A DNA stretch of 64,000 nucleotides from Achatina immaculata (Eukaryota > Mollusca > Gastropoda > Stylommatophora > Achatinidae): contig CM019692.1 of NCBI GenBank assembly GCA_009760885.1, positions 52,698,355-52,762,354 on the forward strand, written 5' to 3'. Numbering within the stretch: the stretch's first letter is position 1; every line of letters starts with the position of its first letter. Shown here piece by piece: positions 12,112 through 23,500 of the stretch. Made by a program: the position numbers and the translations under genes. The notes beneath the pieces were generated by a model, which did no database searches, was not told the origin of the DNA, and saw nothing but the letters and a program-made list of their open reading frames with translations.

Positions 12112-13118
12112 GAATATGCTCAGAATTCAGCACTACATCATCAACCATAACATGCTGAGAATTCTGCACCACATCATCAGTCAGAGTATGCCGAGAATTC
12201 TCCATCACATCATCAGTTAGAATATACCGAGAATTCTACACCACATCATCAACAAGAATACACTAAGTATTCTACACCACATCATCAACAAGAATACACT
12301 AAGTATTCTACACCACATCATCAGTCAGAATATGCTAAGAATTCAGCACTACATCATCAGCCAGAACATGCTGAGAATTCTGCACCACATCATCAGACAG
12401 AATGTGCTGAGAATTCAGCACCACATTATCAGTTAGAATATACTAAGAATTCTACACCACATCATCAGTCAGAATATGCTGAGAATTCAGCACTATCATC
12501 AGTCAGAATATGCTAAAAATTCTACACTACATCATCCACCAGAATACGGTGACAATTTTACACCACATCATCAGTCAGAATATGCTGAGAATTCTACACT
12601 GCATTATCAGTCAGAATATACTGAGAATTAATTACCACATTATCAAGTAGAATATTTTGAGAATTCAGCACCACATCATCAATCAAAATATGCTGAGAAT
12701 TAAGCACCACATCATCAGTCAGAATGTGCTGAGAATTCAGCACCACATCATCAGTCAGAATGTGCTGAGAATTCAGCACCACATCATCAGTCAGAATGTG
12801 CTGAGAATTCAGCACCACATCATCAGTCAGAATATGCTGAGAATTCAGCACCACATCATCAGTCAGAATGTGCTGAGAATTCAGCACCACATCATCAGTC
12901 AGAATGTGCTGAGAATTCAGCACCACATCATCAGTCAGAATATGTTGAGAATTAAACACCACATCATCAGCCAGATTATGCTGATCATTCAGCACTACAT
13001 CATCAGCCAGAATGTGCTGAGCATTCAGCACTACATCATCAGCCAGAATGTGCTGAGCATTCAGCACTACATCATCAACCAAAATATACCGATGACTCAG
13101 CACTACATCCTCAGCCAG
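12112..13118. repeat. 36-bp minisatellite
   Basis: About 28 copies of a unit containing gaattcagcaccacatcat then cagtcagaatatgctga. The centre (12720-12950) is nearly perfect and the flanks are diverged, typical of growth from the middle. Because 36 is divisible by three, a 181-codon minus frame made of a 12-residue repeat stays open; I consider it non-coding. Confidence 0.95.
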
Positions 13119-13964
13119 AGAGAATCTATCAAAGGTCACACGTGGATGATATTCAGAAAATCACAATCTCAACTCTCGAGCTTTCACGAGATACACAAAA
13201 GCGAGTCCAAAAGTAACTGCATGTCAAGGGAAGTAACCACTGAAAAAAATACACATGGTGGCTTTCTGACTCGCATTCGAATCTTTTAAAATATTTCCAA
13301 TGATTACATCCCTTGGTGATTTGCCACTACTGTTTGACTGGCCCTCCTAAAACCACCACATTACTGTAGATTTGCTAGTAATAAAGAAAATAATTTGTAT
13401 TTTCCTTGCAGATTTAACGCCCCTGGTATTTTTTAATAAAGTTTGGTAGCTCCCCCTCCATTCGCATGGGAATCGTTAAATGTTGTGTCGATGTTCTGAG
13501 CAAGATCTTGGGGCTTGTAAGTTACTATGGGCTTAAAAGTTACGTAGAGTGGACGTGTTTTGTTGGTAGCCGTGATTCTAGCTAGAATGTAGTTTATGAA
13601 AAAGTTTCAATGCAAGTTCTCACGGCGGTGACTTGAGTTATCTCAGTAACCTTTCCAGAACCACATTCGTTATTGGTGGCCGTCTGTCTTGATATGTGGC
13701 ACTATGTTTTCTTCATCAAGCTGTATCCATCCATCTCCGCCTATGGCGTGTTATTAAATTTCATTCTACAATTGGATCGTTGATGGATGACTTCGTAATT
13801 AGTAAAAGTAAACGTGAGAGTGGTGAATGAATGTGGGTGTCATTCTTCATGATGTACAAAACTGTCATTACACAGTACGAATATTGTGGTATCTGTGGAG
13901 GCAGCCTACAGGACATTATTCAATCTCAGCAAGTAGAATATCCATCTTTAACGAAATATCAGCT
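13119..13964. other. No gene seen
   Basis: Unique-looking DNA; no exon or recognised element. Confidence 0.4.
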
Positions 13965-14190
13965 CGACAATATAGTTTCAACACCTTCATTCTAATATCA
14001 GCTCGACAATATAGTTCAACACTTTCATTCCAAATATGAACTTGACAATATGGTTTAACATCTTCATTCCAAATATGAACTTGACAATATGGTTTAACAC
14101 TTTCATTCCAAATATGAACTTGACAGTATGGTTTAACATCTTCATTCCAAATATGAACTTGACAATATGGTTTAACACTTTCATTCAAAA
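13965..14190. repeat. 39-bp minisatellite
   Basis: About 5.5 copies of a unit containing ttgacaatatggtttaaca then ctttcattccaaatatgaac. Units alternate between cactttc and catcttc, suggesting a 78-bp higher-order period. Confidence 0.92.
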
Positions 14191-15035
14191 TTCTACAAAA
14201 CCCTGGATCAGTGTCCTCTGTATTTTATCAAGTCTCAGACCAGTGAACTCAACAATAATTTGTTGCACTTCCTTCTCCTCTCCCCCACCCCCAGTCCACC
14301 ACACACACACACACATATACATATTTTCCCACTACTTGATATCATATTTAAAATCCTCCCTCATTCCAGTACTCCACAAACTCTAGACTTCATATCCGGA
14401 TCCTCCACGTAACCATTCGCCAACACCAATATGGGAACCGATACACTAGATCTGTGAGTAAGTTAAAACTCACGTACCAAGTAGGTATTGGCTGCCATAT
14501 AAGCAGCATAGTCAAATCAGGCAAAGGAGATAGCAATGACAGCTACGTTTGATGCATGTTGGCTGTCTTATTCTCACAATACACGTTATCTCCAGGAAAG
14601 TCAACTATGACCTTATTCTTCTAATACGCGTATGTATCTAGGCAAGTCAACTACGGCTGTATTCTCACAAACAAGTATTTCTAAACAGCCAGTTGTGGCC
14701 TTATTCTCACAATGCACGTGTATTTAGACGAGGCAAATGTTCTTATCTTCGCGTTTTCCTCGTCTTTTCCCACAAATATTCTTAACTTCGTCACTTCCGG
14801 TTTCGTAGTTTTACGGTTTGTTCTTTATTTAGCTTCTCTCTCGTGCTGTTTTTACAGATATATAATTTATATTCTCATTTTCATTTGTAGGTCTGTAAAG
14901 TTCATAAAATTTGATTAATTTCCTTCTTTGTTATAATATTGATCTTTGGGAATGATTAAAATTACACTTTAGTATATATTTTGTTTACACTTTCTTTCAT
15001 ATTTTTAGTATCACTGTCCATTTGAGAAATCGGCA
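14191..15035. other. No gene seen; short CA tract
   Basis: Short (CA)n near 14303-14318. No exon recognised. Confidence 0.4.
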
Positions 15036-15039
15036 CGTC

Positions 15040-15655
15040 TGATACAAACATACGTTTTTCCCCCACACTCTACAACACACGTCTTATATAAACATACGTT
15101 TTTCCCTCAAACTCTACAACACACGTCTTATATAAACATACGTTTTTCCCTCAAACTCTACAACACACGTCTTATATAAACATACGTTTTCCCCTCAAAC
15201 TCTACAACACACGTCTTATATAAACATACGTTTTTCCCTCAAACTCTACAACACACGTCTTATATAAACATACGTTTTCTCCCACACTCTACAACACACG
15301 TCTTATATAAACATACGTTTTTCCCCCACACTCTACAACACACGTCTTATATAAACATACGTTTTTCCCCACACTCTACAACACACGTCTTATATAAACA
15401 TACGTTTTTCCCTCAAACTCTACAACACACGTCTTATATAAACATAAGTTTTTCCCACACACTCTACAATACACGTCTTATATAAACATACGTTTTTCCC
15501 ACACTCTACAACACACGTCTTATATAAACATACGTTTTTCCCACACTCTACAACACACGTCTTATATAAACATACGTTTTTCCCACACTCTACAACACAC
15601 GTCTTATATAAACATACGTTTTTCCCACACTCTACAACACACGTCTTACATAAAA
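15040..15655. repeat. 41-44 bp minisatellite with TATATAA in each unit
   Basis: About 14 copies containing acacgtcttatataaacata then cgtttttccc and ctctacaac, with varying lengths of the C/T stretch. Degenerate remnants continue to about 15900. Each unit carries TATATAA, but nothing downstream suggests promoter function. Confidence 0.95.
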
Positions 15656-15905
15656 TCTTACATAAACATACGTTTTTTCACATCAAGACACGTCTTATAT
15701 AAGCATACGTCTTACATAAAGACCTTACATAAACAAACGTTTTTTTCACATCAAGACACGTCTTACGTAAACATACGTTTTTTTCCACACTCTACAACAC
15801 AATATGTGTCTTATATAAACACACGTTTGCTACTAATGCGCGTCTTCAATCAACACACGTCAGCTGTCAACACACATCAACCAAATACACACTACCGCTA
15901 ACTAC

Positions 15906-17090
15906 ACACGTCTTATATCCACACCTGTTTTCTCTCACAACACATGTGTATCTAGACTACCAACACGTACATGAAAACATGTTTACACAAACTTCGTATC
16001 AACACTGCAACACTTCTCAAGGCAAAGGGAAATCACCCACTTGTCCTCGCCTTCTTCGGCCCATTTCAGCGCTGACCCGCAAACAATACCACCATAACAC
16101 ATTCAACAACAAAAAAAAAAAAAACAGAAACTAATAAACAAATAAACAAGCTACACGGGGTAATAAAAACAAATTAATTTTCTTTGAAAATTCCAAAGCT
16201 GTCTTTTCTCCCATTATAAACCACATAAAAAAAGAATAGAAAAAAAAAAAGAAGCAAAGAAACATACTAAATGCAGTTAACAAAATCCCGACGTTTTACA
16301 TCTGACTGGCAATAGATTGAAAGAAATGTGTTTACAATGTTCACAAAATGTATATTATTAACTTACAACATTTCGGCTACAAGCTAAGAAGTAACAGACT
16401 GTACAAAAGAACCTACTTTTTGTAATCTCATAGCTGTATGTGTCAGCACCGCAGCTTCTCTAACGCAGCAATAACAGCGACATTTATGCCAGTACTTTCT
16501 TAAGTTTTTGTTACAAAGATGGGGCCAGGGACAAGACCAGGTCGCAAGCTGCCATTCTACAAGAGTCTGCAAACCAAAACCCGGCATCTTAAACCCAAAC
16601 ATGACAGCAATTGCTGGAATACTTTTAAAGATATCCAGACAGCTACAATCATATCGGAATAGTCTTTTTTTTAAATTAAGCCATGTATATTCCATACAGA
16701 TACATAATATTGTATATTAATGTATATCTTATACAATATTATATGCATATAAATACTATCATATTGTCTGTTTCCTTTCAGACTCATTGAAATAACAAGC
16801 ATATCAGAGTCGAGTTATCTTCACCAGCTGGACAGCCTTCAACACGCCAGAGAGGGGTAATTTTACACAAAAAAAGGGGGCCCACAACTCGCGCTGTATT
16901 GTTTGTTCAGATATATATATGCCACTTCACCATTTCAGACTTTCAAATTGAACATGAATGGGACAATGAACGTATAACTGATTGCCTACGTGTATACATT
17001 CATTGTGTGTGTGTGAGTGAGAGAGAGAGAGAGAGGCGAGGGGAGGGAGAAGGAAGAGATTGCTACTATCTCGCATTTTTTAACAGTCAT
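15906..17090. other. No gene seen
   Basis: AT-rich DNA with A-runs. A 103-codon minus frame at 16384-16695 has no motif that I recognise and no clear splice sites. A (GA)n tract lies at 17015-17055. Confidence 0.35.
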
Positions 17091-17094
17091 TTAA

Positions 17095-17560
17095 ATGGCA
17101 CCGTATCAATGGAAACAAGATTCCGAGTACTTAAATGTTACATCGAGCCATCTTTGTTTTATGGATGTGAAGCATGGTCTATGAATAAGAGAGTACAGCG
17201 AGAAACGGAGGTCATGGAAATGTGGTTTATAAGAAGGATGTTGAAGGTACCATGGACAGCTATGAAACCAACGAAGAAGTCTTATGAGAGGCTGGGGTTA
17301 AAAGGAAAATTACAGCAAAGATCAGAGGCAGACAAGCGAGATTTATAGGACATTTTCTGAGAAGAGGAAAATTGGAACATATTGTGGCAAGTGAAAAAAT
17401 TGAGGGAAGAAGAGACAGAGGAAGACAGAGAGAGAAGTTACTGGATGGGCTGTCAGTGTGGCTAGGAAGAAAGTCACCAGCAGATCTCATAATCAAGTCT
17501 AAAGACAGGAATTGTGGAGAGACGTGATCGCCTACGCCACGCGGCACGGCACTTAAGTAG
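17095..17560 (+). mobile_element. LINE family A relic, frameshifted
   Basis: In one frame it encodes RFRVLKCYIEPSLFYGCEAW and MWFIRRMLKVPWTA. After a frameshift near 17330 it continues RFIGHFLRRGKLEHIVASEK, GRRDRGRQREKLLDG and ends in ATRHGT then a stop at about 17553. The order matches the copy at 1820-2519. It is 5'-truncated and inactive. Confidence 0.82.
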
Positions 17561-18386
17561 CAGCAACCTGGTTAGTACTTACGCCAGATACTTGGTATAT
17601 AAGCTGGAACACAACAGCCACAGCGCTGAACCTCCTCTTCAGCATGTCAGACTGACATTTAGAAACTTTCATGCAGCTTTCTTAAACTTCACCCGAAGAA
17701 AAACATCAGAGCACGAAAGTAGAAAAAGAAAGGTATTCTTGATAGCAAATGTTTCTGGAAACAGACAGAATGTTAAAACATCGGAACTGATGCGTCAAAC
17801 ATAACGGGAAAAGAAAGACAAACACTTAAAACGATGCTTAAAAGATGACTCCCTATCTAGGATTCAGTTTGCAAGCACTTTGTTGGCTGTCCACATATTT
17901 TAATATTATTTTATCTGTACATCAGAGCGTTTCTTTGCTGTTGAAGGAAAATAACCTAAGAACATTTCATCGCCAGCGAAATAGAGTCTCTTTGACATAA
18001 GTGGGACCAACACATGCAAGAAGAAGCGAAACAATGTCAGTTTTTTTAGTTTGTTTTCTGTAGCAATATACCAGTAATATTTGGAGGCACAGTTTTCAAA
18101 ATGTTTCAGTTACATTGTTATCCAATATCCATTTTTTAAAATAAATAAACAGAATTTTGTAAGGTTAACTTCTATAATTTATTCTCATAACCATCTATAA
18201 ATAGTTATCTTCCCAGTATATATATATGTGTGTGTGTGTATGTGTGTGTGTGTGAACGTGCCTGGCCGTTGTTATATCACGGACGCGATGCACTAGAATA
18301 CAACATAGGAAATTATATCTTTAGATTACATACTTATATTTTACTATTTTTAAAAGAAATGTAACTTTTTAGCATATAAACGTCCA
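17561..18386. other. No gene seen
   Basis: AT-rich sequence with a (TG)n tract at 18224-18254. Confidence 0.4.
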
Positions 18387-18387
18387 A

Positions 18388-18605
18388 GACTAAATAGATC
18401 ATAGACATCATACTTGGCCATACTGAGATTTACATTTCATTCCAAGACTAAATAGATCATATACATCAAACTGAGCTATACTGGGATTTATATTTCACTT
18501 CGAGACTAAATAGATCATATACTAGGCTATACTGAGGTTTACATTTCACTGCTTGTCTAAATAGATCATAGACTAGGCATACTGAGATTTACATTTCATT
18601 CCAAG
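18388..18605. repeat. Degenerate ~57-63 bp tandem repeat
   Basis: Four diverged copies of a unit containing agactaaatagatcata, then catactgagatttacatttca. Confidence 0.85.
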
Positions 18606-18797
18606 AAGTATCTTGGTTGCCATGACTTTCAAAGACAAAATATAATGCGACTCCTGACTGCTGCTAATACTGAGCTAACAATGTTATGTAATATAATGAG
18701 TTTTGACGGTTGATCTGGGACTGCAAAATTTATTTTCTAGTTTCGCCTGCCCGTGTCTTATTTGCCTTCCAGTCTGATGTCACATGACCAACAAATA

Positions 18798-20070
18798 CAA
18801 GGTCCGACAATTAAGTAACGAGACAAATTACATAAAAAATAAAATAAATAGTTGAAGAAATAACCTATATTTTATTCAAAGTAAGTCCCTTGTGCTACAG
18901 CGAGTGGCACGATCTAACAAACACTGGAACGACCTCTGCAGTTCTTCTGTTGGTATGGCCCTTAAACTCGATGTTACGGCCCTTTGGATGTCATCAGTAT
19001 CGTCAAATAAGCGCCCTTTAAATGGTAATTTTAATTTTGGGAATAGAAAATAATCGCAGGGAGACAAATCAAGGGAACAGGGTGGATGGTTGAGAACATA
19101 CAACTACCGCCCGGTGAGCCAGTACATTATCATGAAGAAGGCAAAAAACTGCCAGGTGTTGAATACTTGGGTCGGACTCGGAGAATCCTTTTTAATAAGC
19201 GTTTCAAAATATTTAAATAAACTCTGGCAGTGACAGTTTGTCCCTCTGGAATAAATTCTTTGTGAATAACTCCTTTTCTGTCGTAGAAGCACACCAACAT
19301 TGTCTTCACTTTCGACTTTTGAAGACGAATTTTTGTTCCTTTTGGTGATGATGATGACTTCCACTGAGTACTTTGGCGTTTAGTTGTGGGATAATAACGG
19401 AAAATCCATGTTTAATCCTCTGCAACAATCACATTTAAGAAATGTTTATTTCTGCGACACGCTTTGATGATCTCTTTTGCGTACTCAACACGCTGATGTT
19501 TTTGTTATCAGACGACGAAAGTAGTACAAACCGGCAAGCATTTTTTTCTTGCCAAAATCTTCCACTAAAATTGTATGAATGGTCGCTCGGTTAACAACAA
19601 ATTTATCTACCATCATCCTCACAGTCAAAGAAAGATCTTCTTGTATCCGTTTTGACTTCTGCAATGAGTTCCTCATTACGAACAGAAATTGGGCGTCCAT
19701 GTCTAGTTGCATTTGTAATCGTTTCCACACCACTTTTAAATCGCGAATACCGCCTGAATATCTGTGCACGAGATAAACAATTATCCCCATAAACTTGTCG
19801 CATCAATTTAACTATCTCAATGGCACTTTTTCTGAGTTTTAAACAAAATTTAATGTTAGTTTTTTGCTCCATGCTGATTATGTGACAATGCACCTCTAAC
19901 TAGGTCAACAAAATGGCGGATTGCTTGTCGTCTGCTTATCGGGCGGCTATGAAAAGTTTCCAGATCATAGATAAAGGTTGTCTCTTTGATTTCCATGCTT
20001 TCATTCATAGATGGAATTTTTGTCTTGACCATAATAAAAATCAGTCTCATTACTTAATTGTCGGACCTTG
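18798..20070 (-). mobile_element. mariner (DD34D) relic
   Basis: Both ends carry the inverted terminal sequence caaggtccgacaattaagta. TA precedes the left end; the right end is followed by CA, so one target TA appears mutated. The minus strand encodes a transposase split by frameshifts and stops: the first HTH region (about 19893-19600), a central part with HDNVLAHRA (about 19150), and a C-terminal part with NHPPCSLDLSPCDYFLFPK (about 19070). It is the same family as the element at 40266-41575 but clearly dead. Confidence 0.9.
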
Positions 20071-20139
20071 CATGTATACATAATTATATATCCACGTTGA
20101 TGGCATTTTAAAAAAAATATTTGTATTTCATACCCTTCC

Positions 20140-20286
20140 ATCCATTCTCTCTCTCTCTCTCTCTATCTATCTCTCTCTCTCTCTCTCTTTCTCTCTCTGA
20201 CTTTTACTCTCGAGGTCGCTTCCCTCTCATGTGCTTTCAGTTCTGTAAACTCTACTTCTTCTTTCCTGTTTTCTTCCTTACATAAT

Positions 20287-20321
<35 letters not shown>

Positions 20322-20323
20322 TT
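20140..20323. repeat. (CT)n microsatellites
   Basis: Two (TC)n tracts at about 20142-20198 and 20287-20312 followed by a T-run. They lie just past the 3' end of the PM20D2-like gene. Confidence 0.9.
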
Positions 20324-20327
20324 TATT
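20322..20327 (-). promoter_or_regulatory. Candidate polyadenylation signal AATAAA
   Basis: AATAAA on the minus strand 44 bases past the stop codon of the PM20D2-like gene. It merges into an A-run, so it may be fortuitous. Confidence 0.4.
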
Positions 20328-20370
20328 TAGTTCCTCATTTTATCTCCCTCTTGAAGGAGCCTTTGGAGAA

Positions 20371-20546
20371 TCACTCGGGAGTAGATTCCACGATGACTTC
20401 GTTCACCCCCTCGTATTTTCTGACGAAATCGGCCTGGTGCTCCTCGAAGATTTCCTTCATGTTCTCCTCTGACGTCATCAGATCGATACCCAGCATGGCC
20501 AGAGCTTTGCCCTGGAGAATGCTCATGAACTGACAGTCCTTTGACC
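20371..20546 (-). CDS. PM20D2-like: PM20D2-like exon 9 (terminal)
   Basis: Acceptor gccttaccacacag, stop TGA at 20373-20371. Encodes GSKDCQFMSILQGKALAM, then LGIDLMTSEENMKEIFEEHQ and a tail ending in ESTPE. The AGSxxAQF and KALAMxxLD elements of the family C-terminus are kept; the last ~15 residues are an extension. Confidence 0.92.
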
Positions 20547-23500
20547 CTGTGTGGTAAGGCAGGATCCAGATGATCAGACTCACAAAAACAGGACATTAGC
20601 AGGAATTTATCCCCGAGATAAAAGTGCACAAAACAAATGAACACGCGACAACAGCAGACAAAATAGAAGAATACACTTTAACAGGAGACAATATAGAATA
20701 ATACACGAAAAGAGCGGACAAAATAGAAGAATACACGATAACAACAGACACAAAATAGAAGAATACACGATAACAACAGACACAAAATAGAAGAATACAC
20801 GATAACAACAGACACAAAATAGAAGAATACACGATAACAACAGACACAGAATAGAAGAATACACGATAACAGCGGACAAAATGGAAGAATACACGATAAC
20901 AGCAGACAAAATAGAAGAATACAGGAAGGAATGTAAGAATAGAATAAGACATTTTGAGAAAATGCCAGAAAGAATGAACCAAGTGTCCAGATGGCGGATT
21001 TGATACAATCAACAAACAGCGAAAGTGCTGAACAAATGGATTTTTTTTTCATTGACAACAATTAACAGATTGGAGAGAGACAGACAGATAGATAGAGAGA
21101 GTGAGTCAACTGATCAGTAGTTATTAACCCTCTGTATTCAAAGAGTGAGTCAACTGATCAGTAATTATTAACCCTCTGTATTCAAAGACTGAGAGAGTGA
21201 GTCAACTGATCAGTAATTATTAACCCTCTGTATTCAAAGAGTGAGAGAGTGAGTCAATTGATCAGTAGTTATTAACCCTCTGTATTCAAAGACTGAGAGA
21301 GTGAGTCAACTGATCAGTAATTATTAACCCTCTGTATTCAAAGACTGAGAGAGTGAAGACGTTGTCTGATGTAGCAAACAGCAACTCATAACTTAAAAGC
21401 TAGAGTCAGGGTTGGACCACTGTGGATGACCAAGATTATGTCTCATCTCTCCCAGCCTGGATAACGCTATATGGATCGCCACAGGCCCCAAGGTAGTGGA
21501 GTCTGCTAAAGAAGCATTGCACACCCCCTTTCTCTCCCCCCCCCCCCCACCTTTTTATCCCCACGCAGGGACTGAAAAAAAAAAACAGCCGCCATAACCC
21601 ACTCCCAATCCGACATGATGCTATGCCTCAACATCTTCATCAGATAGGCTGCAAAAAAAAAAAAAACAGCTCACAGTTCAAAGAAGAAGAAGAAGAAGAA
21701 GAAGAAGATTAAAAGACTGGACGTAACTCACAAAGATGTTGGGGCATTTCCTGAACTGATGCTGTCTGTACTAGCATTTCCTTTGGTCACCGAAAGATAT
21801 TTACCTGTTTCTTGATCTTCTGTTAGTTTTCCTATTATATTCTGTTAGGTTTCCTGTTATCTTCTGTTACGTTTCTTGTTATCTTCTGTTAGGCTTCCTG
21901 TTATCTTCTGTTACGTTTCATGTTTCTTTATCTTCTGTTACGTTTCATGTTTCTTTATCTTCTGTTACGTTTCATGTTTCTTTATCTTCTGTTACGTTTC
22001 CTGTTTCTTTATCTTCTGTTACGTTTCTAGCCACAGTTTCTGGTCCTCTGTGAAGAAAATCGTGTTATCATTCAATTTCCGTGCTCTCTTTCTGTCCAAT
22101 ACCAATGACTGTGGTATTACTCCTCGTTTATGCTAGCAACTTCCTATACTTTCCTGCCACTCAAACACACACGGTCATGGCTTCCATCAAATAAACGATA
22201 TAAAAATATCATACGTCTAAGTTGGGTCAACTACCGCTTAGCCCGATGGCTGCAGCAAGTATTGTAACGAGTGAAAGAAAACACAGTAGGGGGAAGTGCG
22301 TGGACAAAGAAACTGAACATGAAGAAAAATGTAAAGAAGACGCACCAGAAAATCTGGCGAATTCTTCAGTTCCAAGCTCAGCCGGCGTGGCAGCGTAGTA
22401 GAAGACTTTGAGCGTGGGTATGGCTGTGCTCACGTTTGAGATGTCGTCCTCGTTCTGAAAATGGTCATGAAAATGCTGATCTGTCTGTCTGCCTGCCTCT
22501 CTGTCTGTCTGTCTCTGCCTGTCTGTCTGTCTCTCTACCTACTTACCTGCCTGCCTCTCTACCTACTTACCTGCCTGCCTCTCTACCTACTTACCTGCCT
22601 GCCTCTCTACCTACTTACCTGCCTGCCTCTCTACCTACTTACCTGCCTGCCTCTCTACCTACTTACCTGCCTGCCTCTCTACATACTTACCTGCCTGCCT
22701 CTCTACATACTTACCTGCCTGCCTCTCTGTCTGTCTCCTCTACCCACCTCTCTGCCTCTCTGTCTGTCTCTCTACTTACTTACCTGCCTGTCTACCTACT
22801 TACCTGCCTGCCTCTCTGTCTGTCTGTCTTCTCTACCTACCTACCTGCCTGGCTCTCTACCTACCTGTCTGCCTCTCTACCTACCTGCCTGCCTGTCTAC
22901 CTACTTACCTGCCTCTCTGTCTATCCTCTCTACCTAACTACCTGCCTGCCTGCCTCTCTGTCTACCTCTCTATGTCTGTTTATCTACTTATCTACCTACA
23001 TAACGCACTAACCTATTTAAAACTTTAATCGGACATAACATTTCCTGAGTAAAATCTATTTTTATTATCATGTTTTCTGTTTCAGGAAAAGTCTGCATAT
23101 TTGCTTCACAGGCACATGTTTGCTGCTTGCCACATGTTTTCTGCTCGCTTACTAATCTACAGCTTGAATTATCTGCCCGACTGATACGATGACGATACGA
23201 TGATAAGAGTCGTAGATGACTATACTTTCTTGCTGCCTAAACTCTTGCTTGTCTACCAGCTGATTTGACTACATCGTTGCTTACGTGCCTCCCTGTTTGG
23301 TGTGTCTCTCCCCCAGATGAGGACAAATGCCCAAATTCTATTTTCCTTTGTTTGTATGCAGTGTACTTCCGTACGGAAAAATTGCTATCATCATGTGCCG
23401 TGCCGGATAACGTTAGTGATCATGCTTCTCCATCTTGTGCGATCTTTGATGTTTACAATTAATTCAGATGCTTTTCTTTTTTCATGCCATTTGGTCAGTC

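Noticed and set aside
12594..13289. 181-codon and 210-codon frames built of a 12-residue repeat
   Set aside because: The 36-bp unit is a multiple of three and both strands are open; flanking units are diverged with stops.
8786..15655. Regular repeats suggesting CRISPR arrays
   Set aside because: Units abut without unique spacers, and the DNA is clearly eukaryotic.
22436..23011. Plus-strand Leu/Pro/Thr-rich frames
   Set aside because: Simple-sequence translation overlapping real exon 8 on the other strand.
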